Shown here: positions 7,905 to 16,668 of the stretch, piece by piece
Position numbering within the stretch: the stretch's first letter is position 1
Layout: every line of letters begins with the position of its first letter
Origin: HGM13006 sp900757695
GTDB taxonomy: Bacteria > Bacillota > Clostridia > Oscillospirales > Oscillospiraceae
Direction: 5' to 3'
Length of the DNA stretch: 64,000 nt
Assembly (NCBI GenBank): GCA_959607825.1
Contig: CAUHNW010000015.1
Coordinates: forward strand, 1-64,000
Notes under the pieces: generated by a model
Told to the model about the DNA's origin: nothing
The model's input: the letters and a program-made list of their open reading frames with translations, nothing else
The model's database searches: none
Translations under genes and position numbers: made by a program

Positions 7905-8893
7905 AAAGCGTTAGTTTAATTGTTCCGGTTTATCAGGCAGGGGCGTTTCTTACGCCCCTGATTCGTTCTGTCCAAAATCAGGATTATTCTGATTTCCAGC
8001 TGGTTCTCAGTGACGATGGCTCTACCGATGACTCCATGCAGGTCATGGAACGGATGGCCCGGGAGGATTCCCGTATTACCGTCGTGACGGGGCCAAATTG
8101 CGGTGTCAGCTCGGCCAGAAACCGAGGACTGACTGTGGCAGAGGGGAAATATATTGGCTTTTTGGATGCGGATGATCTGCTGGAACCCAATTATCTCTCT
8201 ACGCAGGTGCGGCTGCTGGAGCAGTACGGTGCTGATTGTGCCTGCTGCGGCTTCACCCGGATCTATGAAGCGTCGGGGGCTGTGGATCATATGCCCAAGT
8301 GCGATCCCGGTGTGACTGAGACAGACCGGGATGGATTCCGGCGGTGGATTCTGCGGCCGGATGGCTTTACTACTGTGGTCTGGAATAAGCTGTTCCGCCG
8401 GGAGGCCCTAAGGGAGAAGGATGGAAGCTGGATCCCCTTTGACCCGCAGCTCCATATTGTAGAGGATGGCGAATACCTGCTGCGAAGCCGTGTGGAGCGG
8501 GCAGTGTTTACGCCGGAGCCCTTGTACCGTTATACGGTCCGTACCAGCGGCGCCATGTATGGCAGGCTGACGGAGCGGAAGCGGACAGAGCTGGCGGCAA
8601 GAAGAAAAATTGTTGATCTCTGCGCCGATTCTGCCGAGGATGTGCAGGCACTGGCACAGATGAAGTATCAAAAGGGCGTGCGGGATCTCCTGTTTCATGC
8701 GGTGATCGCAGGCCAGGGGACGGAGATCCGGGATCTGCTGCCGGAGCTGGGGCGGTATGCTTCGGCGCTCTTTGGCAGTCCGGCCCTGTCCAAGAAAGAA
8801 AAGCTGAAGTACCATATCTATCGTCCTATGATTCAGTGGAACCTCCGGCGCACAGGCGCGTTCCTGATGAAGCATCTCAGCGGGCACGGATAG
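7901..8893 (+). CDS. Family 2 glycosyltransferase
   Basis: The 330-residue protein begins MKSVSLIVPVYQAGAFL, a classic GT-A fold opening. NCGVSSARNRGLTVAEGKYIGFLDADDLLEPNYL follows, with the DxD-like DADD that binds the nucleotide-sugar and metal. The C-terminal 100 residues are helical and basic. It should add a sugar to the lipid-linked repeat unit at the cytoplasmic face; the sugar cannot be predicted. The start at 7901 overlaps the tagD stop (ATGA); longer upstream starts would run through tagD and are rejected. Confidence 0.88.
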   Translation: MKSVSLIVPVYQAGAFLTPLIRSVQNQDYSDFQLVLSDDGSTDDSMQVMERMAREDSRITVVTGPNCGVSSARNRGLTVAEGKYIGFLDADDLLEPNYLSTQVRLLEQYGADCACCGFTRIYEASGAVDHMPKCDPGVTETDRDGFRRWILRPDGFTTVVWNKLFRREALREKDGSWIPFDPQLHIVEDGEYLLRSRVERAVFTPEPLYRYTVRTSGAMYGRLTERKRTELAARRKIVDLCADSAEDVQALAQMKYQKGVRDLLFHAVIAGQGTEIRDLLPELGRYASALFGSPALSKKEKLKYHIYRPMIQWNLRRTGAFLMKHLSGHG

Positions 8894-8907
8894 CGGGGAG
8901 GTGACCC

Positions 8908-10110
8908 ATGAACCGAACAGTTCTAAAACGATTTTTCTGGATCCTGCTGGCGGCTCCCTATTTTAAGCCTGCCGTTTTAGGCGTACTGGAGGGGACTGGG
9001 TGGCTGGAGACGATATTTGATATCTGGCGCATGGGTGCCGCCGTGGTGATCGGTGGGAGCTATCTCTATGAGATGATCCGGGAGCGGAGACGGCCTTCCG
9101 GGGTGCTGATGTGGCTGTGCGCTTATCTGGGCTTTGTGGGACTGTCCACTGCCCTCCATGGAACGAACTACTGGGCCGCAGTTAACCATGTGGTATCCAT
9201 TGCGACCTTTTGCATGCTGCTGGAGCTGAGCCTTCGGCGGGGGCCTATGGTGACCATGGACATGCTGTTTTATCCTCTGACGGTGCTGATCCTTGCGAAT
9301 TTTGTGCTGGAGTGCATCTATCCGGAGGGCATTTGCTCCGGCGGCACTTATTCCTATAGCTATAATCTACTGGGCATTGACAATCTGCTGGCACCTATTC
9401 TGATTCCCTATATGTTCCTGACAGTGCTGCGCTCTACCATGCGCCATGGGGAGCTGGACTGGGTCAGCTACTGCATGATGGGAGTATCCACCCTGAGCCT
9501 GCTGCTGGTCTGGTCGGCAACCGGCCTCATGGGACTGGGAGTCGCACTGCTTTTTTTACTGTTTTTCTATCAGCGCCGGTGGCAGACCCTGTTTAATGGC
9601 CTGACGGCCATGGCGGCAGGGGTTGGCCTGTTCTTTACCGTGGTGCTGTTCCGGCTGCAAAATCTGTTTGCGTTTTTAATCGAGGGCGTGCTCCATAAGG
9701 GGCTGAGCTTTACCGGACGCACAGAGATATGGGATACCGCCATTGCGGATATCCTGCGGTCTCCTGCGCTGGGCTATGGTCTGGCACAGTCCGGCAAGGT
9801 GTATCGTCTGCGGCGGCACAAATACTATCATGCCCACAATGTGTTTCTGGAGATTTTAATGGAGGGCGGCTTCTGCGCCCTGCTGTGCTTTTTTATGATG
9901 CTGGCTTCGGCAGTGAAACAGCTGATGATCTACCGGAAGCATCCCTACGCCTGCCTGATTGCGGCGGGACTTATGGCCTGCGGCGTAATGACAACCATGG
10001 AGCCCTTTCTGGACCTGAGCGGACTCCTGATCTATGCGTTGGTGTTCCTTGGGTATCATGTGGGAACGCTGATCGCAGGCGTGGATACGGCCCCGGCTGG
10101 GGCAAAGTAA
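8908..10110 (+). CDS. Polysaccharide polymerase, Wzy/O-antigen-ligase-like membrane protein
   Basis: A 400-residue integral membrane protein with about ten hydrophobic helices. The larger extracytoplasmic loop in its C-terminal half contains GRTEIWDTAIADI and HAHNVFLEILMEGG, which match the Wzy_C/O-antigen ligase signature (polar loop with Arg and a late His). It probably polymerises the flipped repeat units outside the membrane. The start follows GGGGAGGTGACCC and lies 14 bases after the glycosyltransferase stop. The family is divergent, so the polymerase assignment rests on topology and position beside a flippase. Confidence 0.75.
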   Translation: MNRTVLKRFFWILLAAPYFKPAVLGVLEGTGWLETIFDIWRMGAAVVIGGSYLYEMIRERRRPSGVLMWLCAYLGFVGLSTALHGTNYWAAVNHVVSIATFCMLLELSLRRGPMVTMDMLFYPLTVLILANFVLECIYPEGICSGGTYSYSYNLLGIDNLLAPILIPYMFLTVLRSTMRHGELDWVSYCMMGVSTLSLLLVWSATGLMGLGVALLFLLFFYQRRWQTLFNGLTAMAAGVGLFFTVVLFRLQNLFAFLIEGVLHKGLSFTGRTEIWDTAIADILRSPALGYGLAQSGKVYRLRRHKYYHAHNVFLEILMEGGFCALLCFFMMLASAVKQLMIYRKHPYACLIAAGLMACGVMTTMEPFLDLSGLLIYALVFLGYHVGTLIAGVDTAPAGAK

Positions 10111-10126
10111 CAGTTGGAGGTTTTCC

Positions 10127-11671
10127 ATGGCCCGTACACAAAATTCCATACGCAATGTCCTGTCGGCGATGATCGGACAGTTGGGAGGCATTCTGGTCAA
10201 TCTCCTTGCCCGTGTGTTCTTCCTGCACTATCTCAATCAGACCTATCTGGGCCTGAACGGCCTGTTTACCAATGTGCTTACCATGCTGTCTCTGGTGGAG
10301 CTGGGCGTGGGACCGGCCATGGCCTACAGTCTCTATAAGCCTCTGGCGGATCACGATGTAGAACGGCTGAAAAGCCATATGGCCTTTTACAAAAAGGCAT
10401 ACGTTACCATAGGCTTGGCAATTGCAGCGCTGGGGCTGGCGTTCCTGCCCTTTTATACGGTATTTATGGATGAGGTGCCGGACATCCCGCACCTCAACAC
10501 CATCTATCTGTTGTTTGTGGCCAATACGGTGGTTTCCTACTTCTATTCCTATAAGCGCAGCCTGATCATCTGCGACCAGAAGAAGTACATTGAGACCGCA
10601 GTGCACTACGGAGCATATTTCCTTCTGAATGTGGTTCAGATCATTTTTCTGGCCCTTACGAAGAATTATGTGGTATTTCTGATGCTGCAGGTGCTGTCCA
10701 CATGGCTTGAGAATTTTATTCTGGCCCGGAAGGCGGACAAGCTATACCCATTCCTGCGGGAGAAGAATGTGAGGCCCATGGACAAGACGGACTCGCAGGT
10801 GATCTTCCGCAATGTGGCGGCTATGAGCATGCATAAGGTGGGCGCTGTGGTGGTGAATTCCACCGATAATATCCTGATCTCCAAGCTCATCGGACTGGCT
10901 TCTGCGGGACTTTACAGCAACTACTATACCATTATTCACCCCCTTCAGACCATTACCAACCAGATCTTTGAATCCATTGTGGCCAGCGTGGGCAACCTGA
11001 CGGCTACCGTAAAGGACGGTAATGTGGAGCATCTCATGGAGACCTTTTATGATGTGTTCTTTTTTGCCTTCTGGATCTTTACCTTTTGTTCCATCTGTCT
11101 GCTGAACCTGCTGCATCCCTTTATTGAGTTTATGTGGCTGCGGAACCGTGGCTGGCTGCTGGACAATGCAACGCTGTATGTGCTGGTGCTGAATTTCTAC
11201 CTCTATGGCATGCGGCGGCCGGTGCTGACCTTCCGGGACGCCACCGGTGCCTTTTGGAATGACCGGTTTAAGCCGATATTTGAGTCCATTATCAATCTTG
11301 TGGCATCAATCCTGCTGGCAAAGCCCTTTGGCATCGCAGGAATTTTTCTGGGTACGCTGGTGTCTACAGTGACTACCAGCCTTTGGGTGGAGCCTATGGT
11401 GCTGTATCACAATGTGTTTTATGCCCATATGCGAAAGTATTTTGCCCGGTTCTTTTCCTATACGGCGGTGGGGCTGGTGATCTGCGTCATTACCACATGG
11501 CTGTGCAGTCATGTGGGCTACAGTCTGATCTCGATTCTGCCCAGAGCGCTGATCTGTCTGACTGTCCCCAATCTGCTGCTGTTGGTGGTGTTTTATCGAA
11601 CGAAGGAGTTCCAATATTTCCGCCGCCTGGGGAAGACCATATTGGGAAAGGTGAAACGCCATGACCGGTAA
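10127..11671 (+). CDS. Polysaccharide repeat-unit flippase (MOP superfamily, Wzx-like)
   Basis: The 514-residue protein has 12-14 hydrophobic helices. It opens NSIRNVLSAMIGQLGGILVNLLARVFFLHYLNQTYLGLNGLF and continues VELGVGPAMAYSLYKPLAD, characteristic of lipopolysaccharide biosynthesis exporters. It should move undecaprenyl-linked repeat units across the membrane. It follows the polymerase by 16 bases with TTGGAGG as ribosome-binding site and overlaps the acyltransferase start by 11 bases. Together with the initiating transferase and polymerase this makes a complete Wzx/Wzy-type set. Confidence 0.86.
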   Translation: MARTQNSIRNVLSAMIGQLGGILVNLLARVFFLHYLNQTYLGLNGLFTNVLTMLSLVELGVGPAMAYSLYKPLADHDVERLKSHMAFYKKAYVTIGLAIAALGLAFLPFYTVFMDEVPDIPHLNTIYLLFVANTVVSYFYSYKRSLIICDQKKYIETAVHYGAYFLLNVVQIIFLALTKNYVVFLMLQVLSTWLENFILARKADKLYPFLREKNVRPMDKTDSQVIFRNVAAMSMHKVGAVVVNSTDNILISKLIGLASAGLYSNYYTIIHPLQTITNQIFESIVASVGNLTATVKDGNVEHLMETFYDVFFFAFWIFTFCSICLLNLLHPFIEFMWLRNRGWLLDNATLYVLVLNFYLYGMRRPVLTFRDATGAFWNDRFKPIFESIINLVASILLAKPFGIAGIFLGTLVSTVTTSLWVEPMVLYHNVFYAHMRKYFARFFSYTAVGLVICVITTWLCSHVGYSLISILPRALICLTVPNLLLLVVFYRTKEFQYFRRLGKTILGKVKRHDR

Positions 11672-12683
11672 ACGGGAAAGCTGGCTGGACGGGCTGAAAG
11701 GCTTTGCAATCCTTCTGGTGGTGCTGGGCCATGTGCTCAGCGGCTATTTGGATGCGGGCATGTTTCCGTCGGCCTATTACAGCTTTTACGAAGTGAGGAG
11801 CTGGATCTACAGCTTTCATATGCCGCTGTTTTTTATGCTCAGTGGATTTACCTTTACACTGGCCTATTATCGTACCGGAAAGCTTCGGCGGGAGGGATAT
11901 CTCCGGCAGCTTCTGAATCTTCTGTGGATCTATGTGCTGTTTGTGCTGCTGCAATGGGGCGTAAAGCAGGTGGTGCCCCAGCTGGTGAATGAGACCTATA
12001 CGCTGGAGAACCTTCGGCGGATGTTTGTAGAGCCGCTGGGAAACTTCTGGTATCTCTATGTGCTGCTGGTTCTATATCTTTTGGCGGCGCTTGTGCGTCT
12101 GCCCAAGTGGCCAATGCAGTGGCTGCTGCTGCTGGGGGGCGGAGCAATCCTGGCGGCAGACGTGCGTATGGACTGGACGGCACTGACCCTATATCGGATC
12201 ATTTATCACCTGTTCTTCTTTGCACTGGGGTGTCAGACCTGCAAACGCCGGAGTCTGCTGGACAATGTGCATATCCTCGGGGTACTGGTGATGGGCCTCT
12301 GTGTGGCTGCTTTTTTCCACATGTTTTATTATGTGTGGGATTGGTACGCAAATTGGAAGCTTGCCATCGCCCTTGGAACCTGCTGGGTATACTTCTGGTG
12401 CTTCTATCACTGGAATTGGCTCAGCGGATGCGGGCTGTTTCAGCTCTGCGGGAAATACTGTCTGGAGATTTATTGTATTCACACATTCCTGACGGCGGGG
12501 CTTCGCAGTGTACTTCCGACTGTGGGGATCACGGGGCCGTGGCTCAGCGTGCTGCTGAATTTCCTAATCAGCACCAGCGTCTCACTGGGACTGGCAGTGC
12601 TGGCGGGAAAGGTGTGGTGGATGGATGTGGTATTTCGTCCATCCAGATTTCTCCGGAGACTTCGCGACAAAAAGAAAGCATAA
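11661..12683 (+). CDS. Acyltransferase family 3 membrane protein
   Basis: The 340-residue protein starts MTGKRESWLDGLKGFAILLVVLGHVLSGYL, with the conserved catalytic His of acyltransferase-3 proteins in GH near residue 23. FHMPLFFMLSGFTF and about ten membrane helices follow. Such proteins usually O-acetylate or succinylate surface sugars. It overlaps the flippase gene and is the last gene of the cluster, followed directly by a hairpin. The acyl group and target are unknown; modification of the polymer made by this locus is the simplest inference. Confidence 0.85.
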   Translation: MTGKRESWLDGLKGFAILLVVLGHVLSGYLDAGMFPSAYYSFYEVRSWIYSFHMPLFFMLSGFTFTLAYYRTGKLRREGYLRQLLNLLWIYVLFVLLQWGVKQVVPQLVNETYTLENLRRMFVEPLGNFWYLYVLLVLYLLAALVRLPKWPMQWLLLLGGGAILAADVRMDWTALTLYRIIYHLFFFALGCQTCKRRSLLDNVHILGVLVMGLCVAAFFHMFYYVWDWYANWKLAIALGTCWVYFWCFYHWNWLSGCGLFQLCGKYCLEIYCIHTFLTAGLRSVLPTVGITGPWLSVLLNFLISTSVSLGLAVLAGKVWWMDVVFRPSRFLRRLRDKKKA

Positions 12684-12713
12684 ATGGGATGTTGCGGCTG
12701 CAACATCCCATTT
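12682..12713 (+). repeat. 32-bp palindromic hairpin, left copy flanking the repeat element
   Basis: AAATGGGATGTTGC / GCAACATCCCATTT with a small GC-rich centre. It begins at the acyltransferase stop codon. An identical 32-bp copy stands at 12916-12947, so the pair forms a perfect direct repeat around the 202-bp element. Confidence 0.85.
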
Positions 12714-12915
12714 GAGACTGTCGAAAAACCTAATGGGTTTTTCGACAAAGTCTCTTGCCGGACACTGCGCGCGCCCTTTGTCCGCTTAAGGCGGACAAAG
12801 AACACACTTGTGTCCTATAGTGTATTTTGTGTCGTGTACACGCCCCTCCACAAAATGAATTGAATTTTATTTGCTGCTAAGGCAGCAAACTCTGCGAGGC
12901 TTTTTTGACAAGCTG
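12714..12915 (+). mobile_element. 202-bp interspersed structured repeat, copy 1 (MITE-like)
   Basis: Non-coding. It contains three strong hairpins: 12714-12754 (GAGACTGTCGAAAAACC with its complement), 12777-12799 (TTTGTCCGC-ttaa-GGCGGACAAA) and 12870-12889 (TTTGCTGC-taa-GGCAGCAAA). The ends are imperfect inverted repeats (TGTCGAAAAACCT against AGGCTTTTTTGACA read inversely). A second copy of exactly the same length, with about eight differences by my reading, lies at 29116-29317. No transposase is encoded, so if mobile it is non-autonomous. Confidence 0.7.
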
Positions 12916-12953
12916 AAATGGGATGTTGCGGCTGCAACATCCCATTTTTCTAA
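12916..12953 (+). terminator. 32-bp palindrome, right copy, with T-run: terminator of the polysaccharide cluster
   Basis: The same 32-bp hairpin as at 12682 followed by TTTTTCTAAG on the plus strand. It can also act from the minus strand for the surface-protein gene ending at 12960, although the T-run there is weaker. Confidence 0.7.
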
Positions 12954-12959
12954 GGCCGT

Positions 12960-15407
12960 TTATTTCTTCTTTTTCTTTACCACGGCGACGATCACTGCAA
13001 TCACAGCCAGAATGGCGATTACGATGCCGGCGATGGCGCCGCCGGAGAGACCGGAGGTTTCAGCGGGAGCTTCGGTGGTCTCAACAGGGGCATCTGCGGA
13101 AGCGGGGGCCTCAGTGGCCTCGGGCACCTCAGATGCTACCTCATCGGGCGCCACGGATGATTCGGAAGCTGCGGCTTCCTCTGCGGAGGACGCCGCAGGA
13201 GCGGGCTCGTTTTCTGTGTAGCTGATGCGGATCTCGCCCTCATAGGTGCCGGGTGTCAGCTCGGTGGGGGTGCCGTCTACCGTCATTTCCACGGTGCCGT
13301 CCGCACCCTGAACGGAAGCGTTGTCGCCGATGGTCAGGGAGGAGAGCAGGCAGTCACCGGTGATGTTCCACTGGGCATTGTCGTCCAGATTTACAGCCAG
13401 CGTATTGTCGCCGTTGCTGTAGAAACGGTTTGCCACATGGCCGATGTCATAGTACTCGGCAATGGTAAAGGAGGTCAGCTGACCTGCATCCTCGGCAGAG
13501 GTGCCCTCCGGCAGGACCTTGGAGGTGTAGTTGATGGCGTCAGTGTGGATGGTCTCGGTCTGGGCTACGGCGCCGTTCAGAATGGCGTCCTTTCCAAGAT
13601 TGACCTCTACACCAACAGCGCTCTGACCATAGTAGCCGGAACCGTTATAAATATCGCCGGTGAGTTCTGTACCGGTGACATTCAGGTGGTTGACCACGGG
13701 GCCGGATGTACCGCCGCCGGGGCCACCAGGGCCGCCGGGACCACCAGGGCCGCCGGGACCACCAGGGCCGCCGGGACCGCCGGGACCGCCGGGGCCGCCT
13801 TCGGGCGGCATGCCCTCGGGAGGTGCGCCCATATCGCCGCCGCCCATATTGCCGTCCGCACCGATCATGCCTTCCATATCACCGGCCTCTGTGGTATCGG
13901 AATCGGAGGTCATTTCGGTGGAAACGCTGCCGTTTTCGGAGGGCCAGCCTGCGGCTTCCTCATGCGTGGTATTAAAGCTGAAGGTCTCGGTGTTCATGCC
14001 GGTGGTGGAGTCGTCGTTGTCCATGACCTGCATGAGGATACCGTTGTCGGAATTCAGGGTGGCACCGTCAGAGACGTTGATGGTGGTATCACCCTGGGTG
14101 TTCTTGATGAGCAGGGAGGCATAGCCGGAGTTGACCTCTGTGCCGCCTTCCAGATTGATGGTGTCTTCACCCTGATGGGACATAAAACCAAAGGTGTCGG
14201 AGTTGATGATGGTGGGCTTATCCTCAGTGGCCTCATAGGTCTCGGAGACTTCACCGTTGGCATCCATCAGTTCATAGGTCTTTCCGGCTTCCAGATTGGT
14301 GTAGGTGGCGGAACCGCCAGTGAAGATAGAGCCGTAAGTACCAACGTTCATGGTAACGCCCAGGAATTGCTCATCTGCGGAGCCGATGACATAAGTGCCG
14401 TAGCCGGAGCGCTTGGTGAAGGGGTTGGGATCACCGTTTTCATCCTTGTAGGTGCCGTCTGCCTGCATGGGCTTATCGTTGCCGGTGAGATCCATGGTGG
14501 AGTTGACTACGTTGAGCTTCATGTTGGAGCCGGAGTCTGTGGAGAGAATGGCCCAGCGGGCTGCGGAGGTCTCGCTGTCGATGACGTTCATGGTGGAGTT
14601 ATTGCCCTCCAGATTGGTGCACCGGGAAGCTCCCATAATACCAAGGATCCATGGAGGGGCAACCATGGTGTTTTGAGAGGGGGAGTTCTTATATCCGTCG
14701 TGAAGGGTGCCGCCGTCAGAGTGAAGCTTGGAATTCCGGACGGTAAGAGTAGAGCCGGAGTCGGCAAACAGGGTCATGTTGGCAACGCCGGATACATTGA
14801 TGTCAGAGTCCTCTACGGTGAGCTTGGTGCCTTCGCCAAAAGAGGTGATGGCGGTGCCCTTGCCGGAGAAGTCGCAGGCCTGAAGGCCATCGCCATCGGT
14901 GTCGAAGCGAATGGTGGCCTTGGCAATGGTATAGTCGATGCCGCCGGATACGATAATTCCGTTAAAGCTGGGGTCCGTGCTGTGGATGGTCACGTTTTCG
15001 GCCTTGAAACCGTCATAGACGGCACCGTTGCCCAGCGCTTCGGTAACGGACTTTTCGTCTACAACACCGTTTTCGTTGACGTACAGTGCGGTATGGTAGG
15101 CGTAGTCATTGTCTGTTTCGTCAGCGCCGCCGGCGGTAAAGGAGGAAAGACGGCTGGAGCTGTCATCCAGATCATCGGTATAGACAACAACCGCCTTGTC
15201 GGCGTCGGTATATACGGCATCGCTGCCGTCAAACCGGGTGACCTTGCCATCTACCAGCAGTGTTGCCTGCTGCCCGGCGGGGGCGGCAATGTCGGCAGCG
15301 GCACCGGAATAGGGGGTACCGGTGGCAGCCAGCGCCGTGGTGGCCATCAGGGCGGCGCATAGTCCGAGGCTCATGGCCTGAGACATGCGTTTGACATTCT
15401 TTTTCAT
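12960..15407 (-). CDS. Large exported beta-helix-like surface protein with collagen-like tract and C-terminal anchor
   Basis: The 815-residue product starts MKKNVKRMSQAMSLGLCAALMATTALA, a signal peptide. A long Asp/Thr/Asn/Gly-rich region follows with recurring short strands (for example TLTVRNSKLHSDGG, STMNVIDSETS), as in parallel beta-helix or adhesin folds. Near residues 535-570 is a run of GGP triplets. A C-terminal Pro/Ala/Glu linker, one hydrophobic helix (GAIAGIVIAILAVIAVIVAVV) and a KKKKK tail end it; no LPXTG motif is visible. GGAAGGAGATATT fixes the start at 15407 rather than upstream. A paralogue lies at 57903-59813 and shares the WNITG-SLTIG and PGTYEGEI module. Role unknown; cell-surface display is inferred. 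Confidence 0.75.
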   Translation of the reverse strand: MKKNVKRMSQAMSLGLCAALMATTALAATGTPYSGAAADIAAPAGQQATLLVDGKVTRFDGSDAVYTDADKAVVVYTDDLDDSSSRLSSFTAGGADETDNDYAYHTALYVNENGVVDEKSVTEALGNGAVYDGFKAENVTIHSTDPSFNGIIVSGGIDYTIAKATIRFDTDGDGLQACDFSGKGTAITSFGEGTKLTVEDSDINVSGVANMTLFADSGSTLTVRNSKLHSDGGTLHDGYKNSPSQNTMVAPPWILGIMGASRCTNLEGNNSTMNVIDSETSAARWAILSTDSGSNMKLNVVNSTMDLTGNDKPMQADGTYKDENGDPNPFTKRSGYGTYVIGSADEQFLGVTMNVGTYGSIFTGGSATYTNLEAGKTYELMDANGEVSETYEATEDKPTIINSDTFGFMSHQGEDTINLEGGTEVNSGYASLLIKNTQGDTTINVSDGATLNSDNGILMQVMDNDDSTTGMNTETFSFNTTHEEAAGWPSENGSVSTEMTSDSDTTEAGDMEGMIGADGNMGGGDMGAPPEGMPPEGGPGGPGGPGGPGGPGGPGGPGGPGGPGGGTSGPVVNHLNVTGTELTGDIYNGSGYYGQSAVGVEVNLGKDAILNGAVAQTETIHTDAINYTSKVLPEGTSAEDAGQLTSFTIAEYYDIGHVANRFYSNGDNTLAVNLDDNAQWNITGDCLLSSLTIGDNASVQGADGTVEMTVDGTPTELTPGTYEGEIRISYTENEPAPAASSAEEAAASESSVAPDEVASEVPEATEAPASADAPVETTEAPAETSGLSGGAIAGIVIAILAVIAVIVAVVKKKKK
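13711..13800 (-). repeat. Collagen-like GGP-coding tandem repeat
   Basis: About ten consecutive Gly-Gly-Pro triplets are encoded by alternating 9-bp units (on the plus strand GGACCACCAGGGCCGCCG and variants). Unit length is a multiple of three, so slippage would change length without shifting frame. Confidence 0.9.
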
Positions 15408-15699
15408 AATATCTCCTTCCTTTCGGAGCAGAATTTGCGGGGAGTCTGAGCCCGGCACTTCTCCGATCCTGCCCATATTATAGCACAATGCCAATCTTCT
15501 TCCATGATAAACCTGTGGTTTTTGGTGACAATTCACAGGTCTCTTTTTGAACCCAATCGCCCACTTGTGCTGTTTTAAGCGCTTGGATGGGGCTTGCAGC
15601 CATGCACCGGAAGCCGGGCCTGCAATCGAGAGCACCTTTTGCGGGGGACATCCGATCGAATGGGCGCAGCGTAAGCATGCATCCGCTGAAGCGATAAAA
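15408..15699. other. Upstream region of the surface-protein gene
   Basis: No gene is recognised. On the minus strand an extended -10 (TGCTATAAT) lies at 15477-15482, giving a leader of roughly 65 bases. The remaining 200 bases contain only short frames on both strands without ribosome-binding sites. Confidence 0.5.
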
Positions 15700-15741
15700 A
15701 GATCCCGCCATGCTGCCTGTGACTGTGCAGCGTGGCGGGAT
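15700..15741 (-). terminator. Intrinsic terminator of the TSUP transporter gene
   Basis: CCCGCCATGCTGC pairs with GCAGCGTGGCGGG; on the minus strand TTTTTAT follows directly. Confidence 0.75.
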
Positions 15742-15746
15742 TCTGC

Positions 15747-16496
15747 TTAGAAGCCTGCGATCACTTTTATAAAAAGAATACACAATACGGTCAATACCAC
15801 GGGGCGGACGATCTTCTTCCCGTCCTTGGCCACCAACCCGGCGCCGGTGTAGTGGCCGGCAATGGAAAATATCGAGGCGGCAAGCCCCAGTGACCAGTAG
15901 ATCTGACCATGGACGATGAATGTGATCAGAGCGGCAACATTGGAGGAAAGGTTGATGACCTTGGTGGTGCCTGCGGCGGATTTGAGATCCATGCGCCCCA
16001 AACCGGTGAGGATCAGCAGCAGAAATGTGCCGGTACCGGGACCGTAGATACCGTCATAGATGCCGATGACCAGCCCGGCACCCATGGCAACGGCATAGAG
16101 CGAGCCGCCGGTGAGGGTGCCGGTCTTTTCACTTTCGCCCATAGATTTGTTTTTCAGCACATAAAAGGCCACAATGGGAAGCACCACCAGCAGCATGCCA
16201 CGGAGCACGGCTTCCGGCAGCAGCATGGAGATGTTTGCGCCTATGGTGGAGCCGATCAGCGCCATAGCCGCCGCACAGAGGGAGAGCTTCAAGGGCACAT
16301 AGCCGTTTTTCAGAAAGCGCCCGGTGGAAACAAAAGTGCCCGTGCAAGATGAGAGTTTGTTGGTGGCAATCGCCGTATGGGTGGGAACCCCGGCAATCAG
16401 ATAGGCCGGAAGCGAGATCAGTCCGCCGCCTCCGGCAATGGCGTCTACAAAGCCGGCCAGAAATACCAGCGGGCATACGATAATATAGGAGAGCAT
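15747..16496 (-). CDS. TSUP (TauE/SafE) family transporter
   Basis: The 249-residue protein consists of about eight membrane helices. It opens LVFLAGFVDAIAGGGGLISLPAYLIAGVPTHTAIATNKLSS, the typical first repeat of TauE/SafE proteins, and has the matching second half GIYDGIYGPGTGTFLLLILTGLGRMDLKSAAGTTKVINLSSN. Members move sulfite, sulfonates or related anions, mostly as exporters; the substrate is not deducible. The start at 16496 follows AAGGGCGGAATG; a longer frame to 16574 is rejected because it lacks a ribosome-binding site. Single gene with its own terminator. Confidence 0.85.
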   Translation of the reverse strand: MLSYIIVCPLVFLAGFVDAIAGGGGLISLPAYLIAGVPTHTAIATNKLSSCTGTFVSTGRFLKNGYVPLKLSLCAAAMALIGSTIGANISMLLPEAVLRGMLLVVLPIVAFYVLKNKSMGESEKTGTLTGGSLYAVAMGAGLVIGIYDGIYGPGTGTFLLLILTGLGRMDLKSAAGTTKVINLSSNVAALITFIVHGQIYWSLGLAASIFSIAGHYTGAGLVAKDGKKIVRPVVLTVLCILFIKVIAGF

Positions 16497-16668
16497 ATCA
16501 TTCCGCCCTTTCTCCATGATTCGAGCAAATGTCAGTGACTTGTTTATTATACGCCCAGAGAAAAGCAGAAGCAATGAATAATACGATTAAAAAATTGCAG
16601 GATGCAGGGGCGGAACCTTGTGTATTTCACCAATTTTGAATTTTTGGGCAAAAAAGTTGCATTTCTGC

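Noticed and set aside
13437..15362. 641-residue open frame antisense to the large surface protein
   Set aside because: The minus-strand gene has a signal peptide, Shine-Dalgarno site and promoter; the plus frame has none of these.
15408..15635. 76-residue N-terminal extension of the first surface protein
   Set aside because: A signal peptide and GGAAGGAG site mark the start at 15407, and the promoter lies inside the would-be extension.
15478..15783. Short open frames on both strands between the surface-protein and TSUP genes
   Set aside because: No ribosome-binding sites, overlap with a terminator, and no recognisable protein features.
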